From Planctomycetota bacterium (GTDB lineage Bacteria; Planctomycetota; PLA2), in assembly GCA_021776785.1 (NCBI GenBank), contig JAJFFF010000023.1, forward strand, positions 1 through 64,000: a stretch of DNA of 64,000 nucleotides, in the 5' to 3' direction. The notes beneath the pieces were generated by a model. The model did no database searches. It was not told the origin of the DNA and saw only the letters and a list, made by a program, of their open reading frames with translations. Positions 23,782-31,454 of this stretch are shown piece after piece. Each line of letters begins with the position of its first letter. The first letter of the stretch is position 1. The position numbers and the translations under genes were made by a program.

Positions 23782-26700
23782 GTGGGCGATCTCAATCGGC
23801 TTCTCCGGCGCTACCTTGAAAACGGAGATGCGGCCGCGATGGAGGAGATCGTGCGCCACACGCGCGGCCGCTTGCTCGGCGCGGCGCGGCGGATCGGATC
23901 GTCTCAGGATGCGGAAGACTCGGTGCAGGGAACCTATCACGCGTTGTTGCGGCGCGGGAAACCGACCGACGGTCCGCTGTGGGCGTGGCTGCTCACGGTT
24001 GTGGTCCGGATCGCGTATCGTCGCAAGGCGCTCGCGCAGCGTCATGCCGCGCTCGCCGAGCGGTTGGCGATTCCCCACGACGAAGTGACGCCGCCGCATC
24101 GCGCCGCGCGTGCCGAGCGCGCGCGTTGGGTGCGTGCCGAAGTGGCGGGTCTTCCCGAAAAATATCGCGACGTCTTGATTCTGCGTTACTTCGAAGCGCT
24201 CTCGCGCAACGAATGCGCGACGTTGCTCGGCGTTTCACCGGAGACGGTGAAGACGCGCTCGCGACGCGGACGCACGCTCCTGCGCGGTCGGTTGCACCCG
24301 CGCGTGCGCCACGCGATTTTGTTTGTTCCTTGGCTGTTCGCCGACAAGGCGGCCGCCGCAGCGGCATCGTGGGCCGCGCCGACCGGAGGAATCCTCATGA
24401 ACTCCAAAGTTTTAATCGTCGTGGCGTTGGTGGCCGTTGTCGGACTGCTCGCGCTAAGCACCGATGTGTTTCGTGCCGAGCGCACAACAGCCGAGACGCG
24501 CACCGTCGCGCCCGAACCCGATCGGACAAAGAAGGCGCCGCCGTCGGCGGTCCCCGTGGCGCCCCAAGAGAAAGCGCCGCGGCCCTACGACTTGTTGGCG
24601 GTTGACCGCGATCGCGATGTGCACGGCGTGGTGGTCACAAAAACCGGGGCGCCGGTCGCCGGGGCGCGCCTGACTTTGGTTCGCCATCCGTGGCGTCGCA
24701 CCAACGTGCTCCACGCCGAACGGCATCACGACGGATCCAAGGGGCCCGCCGCGATCTCGGCGGTCGATGGGTCGTTTGTGCTCCCGTGGCGGCAAGGAGC
24801 CGTGGGCGAGTTGCGCGTGGAGGCCGAGGGGTTCGTGCGTCGCGGCGTCACGGAGGTGCAGGCCGGAGAGCGCGTGCGCGTGACGTTGGTGCGCGGTGCG
24901 ACGGTGCGCGTGCATGTGCGCGCGCCCGACCAAAGTTCGTTGGCCGATGTCGAGCTTGTGCTGCGGCACAGCACGGCGGGCGCGCCGGGGCCGTGGGCCA
25001 GGCGTGCGAAAACCAACGGCGACGGGCGGGCGGAGTTCGTCGATGTGTGCGGCGACCAAGTGTCGTGGATTCGCGCACGCCATGCGCAATGGGGCACGCC
25101 AAACTGGAAGCGCGTCGAGCGCGTGGAAGCGGCGGACGGCGTAGACGTTGCAATCGAGATGCGGAAGCGCCGCGTGATCACAGGACGGGTCACGGACGCC
25201 GTGCGCGGCGCCGCAGTCGTGGGCGCGCGCGTCGGATGGGGCTGGATGCAGCAAGACGCTGTGGCGACGGATGCGGACGGCCGGTACGAGCTTGCGAGCA
25301 AGACGACCGAGCACGACATGTCCGTCGCCGTGACCGCGCCGGGCTTTGCGCGGCAGCACGCGACCGCCAAGCCCGACGCCACGGTCGTTGACGTTGCGCT
25401 CCCGCCCGGCGACCGGGTCACGGGCCGCGTCGTGGACAAAAGCGGCGATCCGCTTGCCGGCGTGCAGGTCGCTGCGCTCGGGTTAATGATCGCGGAGCGC
25501 TCGTTTTGGAGTCGCGCGTACGCGGTGAGCGATAAGAACGGTACGTTTGCCGTCGAAGGTCTGCGCCACGACGCGCCGCATGTGTTGGTGCTGTTTGCCG
25601 AAGGCGTGGGCCGGCGTCACATCGACATCGAACGCCCGCCGCAAGCGGGGGGGACCGTCGCGCTCGGCAATATTGCGCTGGCGCCGGGGCGCACGATCGG
25701 GGTCCGTGTGGTCGATCCGGCGGGCGCACCGATTCCACGGCTGCGCGTGACCTTGCGCGGCGCCAACCACGATCGCGGGCAGCGTCCGGTGCGCGGGCGC
25801 CGCGCGCCGGCGAACACGGCGACCGAGGAGTCGCGCGTCACCGACGATTTGGGCCGCGTTCGTTTTCCCGATCTCGCGCCGGGCCGCTACGCCGCTTCCG
25901 TGAGCCGGCCGGGCCGCGCGCGCGTGAACCGGACCGTCGATCTGACCGCGGAGCGCGACGAGCTCGACCTCGTTATGCGCTTCGACAATACCCGTTCGTT
26001 CACCCTCGACGTGGTCGATTCCGACGGCAAGGGCGTGCCCAACGCATTGTTTCGCGTCCGTCATGACGGTGGAGGGCAGGGCGGTCGCATCGGTCCGGAC
26101 GGGCGCGCCGTCTTGCAAGTACGCGGCGCGATCTCGGAGCTTGTGGTCACCGTCATCTTTCCCGGTTCATCGCAGCCGGACGTAGCGTTTGAACTCCCCG
26201 CTCGCCATGCCCCACTTCGCGCGGACGAATCGAGCGCGCGGATCGTGCTCAAGCGTGCCGGCATCGTCCGCGGCGTCGTTTTGTTGCCTGATGGGACGCC
26301 GGTGTTTCGACCGGTGCTCGCCGTCGTCGCCGAGGACGGTACGGAGCGGGGCCGAACCACGGGGAATGAAGACGGCTCGTTTCGCGCCGCGATCCCGGCA
26401 GCCGGGCTATCCACGTTGGTCTTTTTGGGCCATGGCGTCCGTGGACAGCGATACTCGGAAATGAACGCACCGTATCGGGGAGAACTGCGCGGCGTGGCCG
26501 CCGGCCGCACCGATTTAGTCGTTCGCTTGGAGCCCCTGCCGACCGGGCGTCGCCTAAGCGTGCGGTTGGCGGACCCCGATGGAGAACCCCTGGAAGGTGT
26601 GATCGTCTCCACGTCGCAGCACGGTCGTGCGATTCGAAGCGGCGCGGACGGGCGCGTGCACTTCGATGAACACGTCGCTAAGAAGACGACAATCTGGGTA

Positions 26701-27039
26701 CGCGGCAACGTGGGCGGTCTTGTTCCGCCCGAACCCCGGGTGGTGATCCCGGAGGGGCAAGAGGTCGAAGTACGGTTCGCGCGCGGCGTGCCGCTGCGAG
26801 GCATCGTTTCTGTGTCGAAGCCGAGCGAGGCGCCGTGGAACGTCATCATCTTGTCCGGCAAAAAGCCGGTGGCCGTGGCGCCCTGCGAAAAAGACGGAAC
26901 GTTTGTGGCCTACATCCATCCCAACGCGGGCCAGGGGCCGTTTCGCGTCGAGGCGGTGGAGTCGGGCCCCAACGGGCGCCGGGTCGCCGCTCCCCATGTC
27001 CTGCTCGGAGGTACCGACGTCCGCATCGATGTTCGGTAG
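23782..27039 (+). CDS. ECF sigma factor fused to membrane anchor and carboxypeptidase-regulatory-like repeats
   Basis: 1085 residues. Residues ~5-85 match sigma region 2 (SSQDAEDSVQGTYHALL), and ~120-175 region 4 (LPEKYRDVLILRYFEALS, then GVSPETVKTRSRRG), the DNA-binding helix-turn-helix. An Ala-rich linker leads to one membrane helix (about 209-227). The remaining ~850 residues hold about seven beta-sandwich repeats of carboxypeptidase-regulatory type (for example VTGRVVDKSGDPLAGVQV, LSVRLADPDGEPLEGVIV) that should be outside. Such fusions are known in Planctomycetes. Within the frame, GGAGGA precedes ATG 24397 by six bases, so a second product lacking the sigma part is possible. GTG start at 23782. 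Confidence 0.85.
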   Translation: MGDLNRLLRRYLENGDAAAMEEIVRHTRGRLLGAARRIGSSQDAEDSVQGTYHALLRRGKPTDGPLWAWLLTVVVRIAYRRKALAQRHAALAERLAIPHDEVTPPHRAARAERARWVRAEVAGLPEKYRDVLILRYFEALSRNECATLLGVSPETVKTRSRRGRTLLRGRLHPRVRHAILFVPWLFADKAAAAAASWAAPTGGILMNSKVLIVVALVAVVGLLALSTDVFRAERTTAETRTVAPEPDRTKKAPPSAVPVAPQEKAPRPYDLLAVDRDRDVHGVVVTKTGAPVAGARLTLVRHPWRRTNVLHAERHHDGSKGPAAISAVDGSFVLPWRQGAVGELRVEAEGFVRRGVTEVQAGERVRVTLVRGATVRVHVRAPDQSSLADVELVLRHSTAGAPGPWARRAKTNGDGRAEFVDVCGDQVSWIRARHAQWGTPNWKRVERVEAADGVDVAIEMRKRRVITGRVTDAVRGAAVVGARVGWGWMQQDAVATDADGRYELASKTTEHDMSVAVTAPGFARQHATAKPDATVVDVALPPGDRVTGRVVDKSGDPLAGVQVAALGLMIAERSFWSRAYAVSDKNGTFAVEGLRHDAPHVLVLFAEGVGRRHIDIERPPQAGGTVALGNIALAPGRTIGVRVVDPAGAPIPRLRVTLRGANHDRGQRPVRGRRAPANTATEESRVTDDLGRVRFPDLAPGRYAASVSRPGRARVNRTVDLTAERDELDLVMRFDNTRSFTLDVVDSDGKGVPNALFRVRHDGGGQGGRIGPDGRAVLQVRGAISELVVTVIFPGSSQPDVAFELPARHAPLRADESSARIVLKRAGIVRGVVLLPDGTPVFRPVLAVVAEDGTERGRTTGNEDGSFRAAIPAAGLSTLVFLGHGVRGQRYSEMNAPYRGELRGVAAGRTDLVVRLEPLPTGRRLSVRLADPDGEPLEGVIVSTSQHGRAIRSGADGRVHFDEHVAKKTTIWVRGNVGGLVPPEPRVVIPEGQEVEVRFARGVPLRGIVSVSKPSEAPWNVIILSGKKPVAVAPCEKDGTFVAYIHPNAGQGPFRVEAVESGPNGRRVAAPHVLLGGTDVRIDVR
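24385..24399 (+). promoter_or_regulatory. Internal ribosome-binding site and in-frame ATG inside the sigma fusion
   Basis: GGAGGA (24385-24390) is six to seven bases upstream of ATG 24397, codon 206 of the fusion, exactly before the membrane helix MNSKVLIVVALVAVVGLLAL. Initiation here would give an 880-residue membrane protein without sigma domains. Confidence 0.5.
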
Positions 27040-27080
27040 AGATCTCGGCCCGCGCATTGACGGCGTGCAACACCCTGGAG

Positions 27081-27086
27081 TACACC
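27081..27086 (+). promoter_or_regulatory. Candidate -10 element for a leaderless start at 27094
   Basis: TACACC ends seven bases before the ATG at 27094. The last position is C rather than T, so this is a weaker match than most. Confidence 0.3.
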
Positions 27087-27093
27087 CGGGCGT

Positions 27094-28233
27094 ATGCGGA
27101 TGGCGGAACGGATGGGGCGGCTCGGCACCGAGACCGCGTTCGAGGTCTTGGCGCGGGCGAAACAACTGGAAGCGGAAGGCCGCTCGATTTGTCATTTGGA
27201 GATCGGCGAGCCCGACTTCGCCACGCCGGGCCACATCGTGACGGCCGCGCATACAGCGTTAGACGAGGGATACACCAAGTACGGACCCGCCGCCGGCGAT
27301 CCCGAGCTGCGCCAAGAGATCGCGCGTTATGCCGGCCAGCTTCGCGGCGTCGCCATCGATCCCGAGCAGGTTGTCGTCGTGCCCGGCGCCAAGCCCATCT
27401 TGTTTTTTGCACTGCTCGCGCTGGTCGAACCCGGCGACGAGGTGCTCGTGCCCGACCCGGGCTTTCCGATCTATGCGTCCGTGGTTTCGATGCTGGGCGG
27501 CGTTCCGGTCCCGTATCACTTCGACGAGGCGACCGGTTTTCGCATCGACCCGGCGACACTGCGCCGGGCGCGCGGCGGCATCTTCAACACGCCCGGCAAT
27601 CCGACCGGCGGCATGTTCGAGCGCGAGGACTGGGATCGCATCGCCGCGCTGGACTTGGATTGGCTCATCAGCGACGAGGTGTATGCCGAGATTTTGTACG
27701 AAGGAGAGCACCACTCCGCGCTCGCGCACGAGGCGTTGGCTGCGAAGACGATTTTGTGCGACGGCTTCTCGAAGACGTATTCGATGACCGGGTGGCGCCT
27801 CGGTTTCGGCGTGATGCCGCCTAAGTTGGCCGAAGCCGTGACGCGGCTCCAGATCAACTGCACGTCGTGCGCGCCGTCGTTCGTGCAGCGCGCGGCGCTG
27901 GCAGCGCTGCGCGGCGATCGCGCGCCGGTTCGCGCCATGGTGGAGGCGTTCCGCACCCGCCGCGATCGCATCGTCGCGGGCCTCAACGAGCTGCCCGGAT
28001 TGTCGTGCGCGTCACCTCGCGGCGCGTTCTACGTGTTTGCGAACGCCCGCGGCGCCGGCGATCCCGACGAGCTCGCGCGACGCCTTCTCGACGAGGCGGG
28101 CGTCGCCTGTCTTGCCGGGAGCGCATTCGGGGCGGCGGGCGCCGACTACTTGCGCTTCTCGTACGCGACCTCTTTGGAGGTCATCGACGAAGCGCTCGGC
28201 CGCATGGTGCGCTTTTTCGCGGCAAAGCCGTAG
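27094..28233 (+). CDS. Class I aminotransferase (aspartate-aminotransferase family)
   Basis: 379 residues, a PLP-dependent fold-type I enzyme transferring amino groups between an amino acid and a 2-oxo acid. Landmarks are EIGEPDFATPGHIV near the N-terminus, NTPGNPTGGMF (Asn contacting PLP), SDEVYAEI (Asp with the PLP ring nitrogen), SKTYSMTGWRLG with the Schiff-base Lys, and LRFSYATS with the carboxylate-binding Arg. The substrate is not determined. ATG 27094 is chosen; a second Met (MGRLGTETAF) five codons later is possible. Stands alone between the sigma fusion and an exported protein. Confidence 0.88.
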   Translation: MRMAERMGRLGTETAFEVLARAKQLEAEGRSICHLEIGEPDFATPGHIVTAAHTALDEGYTKYGPAAGDPELRQEIARYAGQLRGVAIDPEQVVVVPGAKPILFFALLALVEPGDEVLVPDPGFPIYASVVSMLGGVPVPYHFDEATGFRIDPATLRRARGGIFNTPGNPTGGMFEREDWDRIAALDLDWLISDEVYAEILYEGEHHSALAHEALAAKTILCDGFSKTYSMTGWRLGFGVMPPKLAEAVTRLQINCTSCAPSFVQRAALAALRGDRAPVRAMVEAFRTRRDRIVAGLNELPGLSCASPRGAFYVFANARGAGDPDELARRLLDEAGVACLAGSAFGAAGADYLRFSYATSLEVIDEALGRMVRFFAAKP

Positions 28234-28334
28234 AAACGGAACGGCGCTTGCGCAGTAGCTGGTTGGACCTGATTTGGGACCGTATCGTGTGCCGAGCGTT
28301 CCCAGGTGTGCGGAAACAACACGGAGAATTGACT

Positions 28335-30377
28335 ATGAAGCGAATGCTTCTCGTACTCGTTATGGCGATCGGATTCGCCGGAGCTCAAGCCGAAGAAGCC
28401 GTCAAGGCGCCGAGCTTTGCGGAGCTCTTGCCGGCCAAGACGATGATGATGTTTGAGGCGACCGACGACGGGACCGATCGTTGGCAGGAAACCGCCCTCG
28501 GCAAGATTGCGCTCGAGCCTGAAGTCCAAGAGTTCTTCATGGGCATCATGGGAACGATCGACGCGGCGTATCAAAACGCGGGCGTCAACGTGCTCGGCAT
28601 GCTCGGCCTCACCGAGGAGGACCTCGCCGGAATTCGGTTGAGCAATGTCGGCTTCGCGCTCGTCGATTTTCAGATGGGGCAGATGCCCAAGATCGATGCC
28701 GCATTCATGATTCAAGCCAGCGCAGGCGGCGACAAACTCGGCAAAATCTTGGAGTCGTTGCGCAACGCGACGGCCATGTTCTTGCCGGTTCAGCTCAAAG
28801 AAGCCAACGTCGCCGGTGCGAAGATGCACACGTTGGAATTGCCCAACCATGTGATCCACATCTATGCCGGTGGCAACCAGATTTTGGTAACGACCAACCG
28901 CGCTCGGATGGAGAGTATGTTCGGCGCGGCCCGCGCCGCGGGCACACTTCAGACCGCCGCTCGTTTCGTTCAAACGAAGGCGCGGATGAACATCCAAAAA
29001 CACGCCGCGCTGTTCTATGCCGACGTCCCCGCCATCTACGAGCGCGCGATCGGTATCGCGAAACAGATGGACAGCGACGATGCCGATGAGTTTCACAAAA
29101 TGTGGCGTGTGCTCGGGCTCGACGCCGTGGACGCCGTCGCGTTCGCTGAGATTCCGCAGGGGCGCGGGTTCCGCACGGAGTTCGCCATCACGATGCGCGA
29201 GCGTCGCGGTCTGTTCTCTGTAATGCAGCAAGGCCAGGCGAGCCATCGCTTTGCGAGCTACGTTCCTGGCAACTCGATGATCTACGCCGCCGAGCGCAAC
29301 AACTTCGGTGAGACCTTTGACCGTTTCGTTGCGCTCGCGGGTGAGGTCGAACCGGATCTTGTGACCGACATCGAAGAAGGAATCGCTGAAGCCAACAACC
29401 TCCTCGGGATCGACCTGCGTAACGATTTGGTCGGGTCGCTGGGGGACGATTGGGCCCTGTATGTCGGCCCCCCGGATGGGGGCGGACTGATTCCCAACAT
29501 CGCACTTTTTGTGTCGCTCCGAGATAAGACGCGTTTTCGCCGGACCGTCGGCACGATGCTCGATGCCTTGAAGCCGATGGCGGAAAAGGAGCGCGTATCC
29601 ATGCATGTAGGCGCGACGAAGTTCCGCGGCCATGAGTTGGAATTCGTCGAACTTGCCGAAACGCGCGGCGATCCGATTCCGGTCACGCCGACCTGGGCCT
29701 TTGGCGAGGACTTTGTGGTCTTCGGCGCCTGGCCGCACGCCGTCAAGAATGCGGTCATGAAAAAGACCAACTCGATGGCGAACAATCCGGACTTCCAGCG
29801 ACTTTCCGCCGAGATGCCGCGCACGGCCATGAGCAGCATGTACTTCGATGCGAAGACGTTGGTCGGGTGGCTCTACAACACGGCGACGCCGATCATTCAG
29901 GGGATGGGCGGCGCAGCGAATCGCGCCATCGCGCAGTTCAACCCGAACGTGCGCGTCAACCTGGCGACGATGCCGACCGCGGACGTGATCGTGAAGCACC
30001 TCGGCGGCGCGATGACCTACACATGCGTCGAGCCGGACTGCATCCGCACCGGCTTTGTGTCCGACTACGGCGCCGCGTTTCTTGTGTTGCCGGTCCTTGC
30101 CGTTGCCGGCGTCGTGGCTCCGGTGGTCATCATGCAGGAAGGCGCGAACGAAGGATCTCGGGCGCGTTGGCGCGCGATGGACGCGGAGCGTGAGGCGGCG
30201 CAGGCGCGCGCGAAAATGCGCGCCTTAGAGGTCGAGGTTGCGCGGACACGAGCCGAGCTCGAAAAAGCGCGCGGCCAACTCAACCAGACGCACACGGCGA
30301 ACCGTGACCTTGCCAACAAGCTGACGAACTTGGAAAAACAAGTCGCCGAACTCAAGAAGATGCTCGACGACAAGTAG
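28335..30377 (+). CDS. Exported DUF3352-like protein with C-terminal membrane helix and coiled coil
   Basis: 680 residues. A signal peptide (MKRMLLVLVMAIGFAGAQAE) leads to a ~540-residue domain resembling the poorly known DUF3352 group (FAELLPAKTMMMFEATDD near its start). A hydrophobic segment near 572-592 (FLVLPVLAVAGVVAPVVIM) precedes a charged coiled coil to the end (RTRAELEKARGQLNQTHTAN). The predicted order is periplasmic domain, membrane helix, cytoplasmic coil. GGAG upstream of ATG 28335 fixes the start; the long frame reaching back into the aminotransferase is an artefact. Function unknown. Confidence 0.65.
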   Translation: MKRMLLVLVMAIGFAGAQAEEAVKAPSFAELLPAKTMMMFEATDDGTDRWQETALGKIALEPEVQEFFMGIMGTIDAAYQNAGVNVLGMLGLTEEDLAGIRLSNVGFALVDFQMGQMPKIDAAFMIQASAGGDKLGKILESLRNATAMFLPVQLKEANVAGAKMHTLELPNHVIHIYAGGNQILVTTNRARMESMFGAARAAGTLQTAARFVQTKARMNIQKHAALFYADVPAIYERAIGIAKQMDSDDADEFHKMWRVLGLDAVDAVAFAEIPQGRGFRTEFAITMRERRGLFSVMQQGQASHRFASYVPGNSMIYAAERNNFGETFDRFVALAGEVEPDLVTDIEEGIAEANNLLGIDLRNDLVGSLGDDWALYVGPPDGGGLIPNIALFVSLRDKTRFRRTVGTMLDALKPMAEKERVSMHVGATKFRGHELEFVELAETRGDPIPVTPTWAFGEDFVVFGAWPHAVKNAVMKKTNSMANNPDFQRLSAEMPRTAMSSMYFDAKTLVGWLYNTATPIIQGMGGAANRAIAQFNPNVRVNLATMPTADVIVKHLGGAMTYTCVEPDCIRTGFVSDYGAAFLVLPVLAVAGVVAPVVIMQEGANEGSRARWRAMDAEREAAQARAKMRALEVEVARTRAELEKARGQLNQTHTANRDLANKLTNLEKQVAELKKMLDDK

Positions 30378-30424
30378 TATCGATCGCGTATCGGTCCCAT
30401 TATTCAATCACGGCAATTCCACCA

Positions 30425-30459
30425 CGGCCACGCGCTCAGGTAAGGTGAGCGCGTGGCCG
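30425..30459. promoter_or_regulatory. Perfect 14-bp palindrome over the ltaE promoter and start codon
   Basis: CGGCCACGCGCTCA (30425-30438) and TGAGCGCGTGGCCG (30446-30459) are exact inverted copies around a 7-base loop. The candidate -10 TAAGGT (30441-30446) lies in the loop and the GTG start (30453-30455) in the right arm. As DNA it is a good repressor operator; as RNA it would hide the start codon. Confidence 0.7.
30441..30446 (+). promoter_or_regulatory. Candidate -10 element of ltaE
   Basis: TAAGGT ends six bases before the GTG at 30453 and sits at the centre of a perfect palindrome. If transcription begins at the start codon, the mRNA would carry only the right arm. Confidence 0.45.
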
Positions 30460-31451
30460 ATTTTCGTTCTGACACCGTAACCCAACCCTCGCCCGCGATG
30501 CGGCGCGCCATGGCGACAGCCGTGGTCGGCGATGACGTGTTCGGGGATGACCCTTCCGTCATCGCACTGGAGGAGCGCGTCGCCGCCCTGTTCGAACGCG
30601 AGGCGGCGATTTACTGTCCGACCGGCACGATGGCGAATCAGATCGCGATCGGGTTGGGCGTAAGCCCCGGCGATGAGATCTTGATGGAGGAGCGTTCGCA
30701 CACGTTCCACTTCGAAGTCGGAGGCGCGGCGCGGTTGTGGGGCGCGCAGCCGCGGCTCTATCCGAGCGCGCAGGGGATTCCCGACCCGGCCGCCGTGGCG
30801 GCGTTGGTCCGTCCGGACAACGTGCACCTACCGCGCACGCGTCTTTGTTTGGTGGAGAACACGCACAACGTGTGGGGCGGGCGTGTGGTCCCGATCGACG
30901 TCATCGGTTCGCTCCGCCGTGCGCTACCGGAAACCGTTCGCCTTCACCTCGACGGGGCGCGGTTGTGGCACGCGCACGTGGCCACCGGAACCCCGCTGGC
31001 CGCCTACGGCGCGGTCGCCCAAACGCTGATGGTCGCCCTGTCCAAAGGGCTTGGGTGTCCGGCCGGTTCGTTGGTGGTCGGCGACAAGTGCGACATCGCG
31101 CACGCGCGCCGGCTGCGCAAGCTGTTGGGAGGCGGGATGCGGCAGGTCGGTGTGCTGGCGGCGACCGGCATGGTCGCCCTCGACGAGGGGTTCGAGCGCC
31201 TCCGCGATGACCACGCGCGCGCGCGCCGTATCGCCGAAGCGTACGGCCTCGATCCACAAACCGTGGACACCAACATCGTCATCATCGAAGTGGGCGACGC
31301 GACGGCCGCTGTCGCGCGCTTGGAAGAAGCGGGCGTGCGCACGGTTCCGATCACCGCATCGGCGATCCGGTTTGTCACCCATCGCGACATCCATGACCGC
31401 GACGTCGAGCGCGCGTGCCAAGCGGCCGCGACGCTTTTGGGCCACGCGTAG
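30453..31451 (+). CDS. ltaE: Low-specificity L-threonine aldolase
   Basis: 332 residues. A PLP enzyme that splits L-threonine/allo-threonine into glycine and acetaldehyde. The N-terminal [17 protein letters not shown] is the family hallmark. [11 protein letters not shown], the [11 protein letters not shown] phosphate loop, [10 protein letters not shown] (Asp to PLP nitrogen) and [10 protein letters not shown] with the PLP-binding Lys follow. All catalytic elements are intact. Start is GTG immediately before ADFRSDT. The gene downstream, a membrane spermidine-synthase-like protein, begins four bases after the stop, so they are likely co-transcribed. Confidence 0.9.
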   Translation: MADFRSDTVTQPSPAMRRAMATAVVGDDVFGDDPSVIALEERVAALFEREAAIYCPTGTMANQIAIGLGVSPGDEILMEERSHTFHFEVGGAARLWGAQPRLYPSAQGIPDPAAVAALVRPDNVHLPRTRLCLVENTHNVWGGRVVPIDVIGSLRRALPETVRLHLDGARLWHAHVATGTPLAAYGAVAQTLMVALSKGLGCPAGSLVVGDKCDIAHARRLRKLLGGGMRQVGVLAATGMVALDEGFERLRDDHARARRIAEAYGLDPQTVDTNIVIIEVGDATAAVARLEEAGVRTVPITASAIRFVTHRDIHDRDVERACQAAATLLGHA

Positions 31452-31454
31452 GTC

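Noticed and set aside
27867..28334. Extension of the exported protein gene at 28335 back into the aminotransferase
   Set aside because: The extension is Arg-rich and overlaps a conserved gene; a ribosome site and signal peptide mark the true start at 28335.
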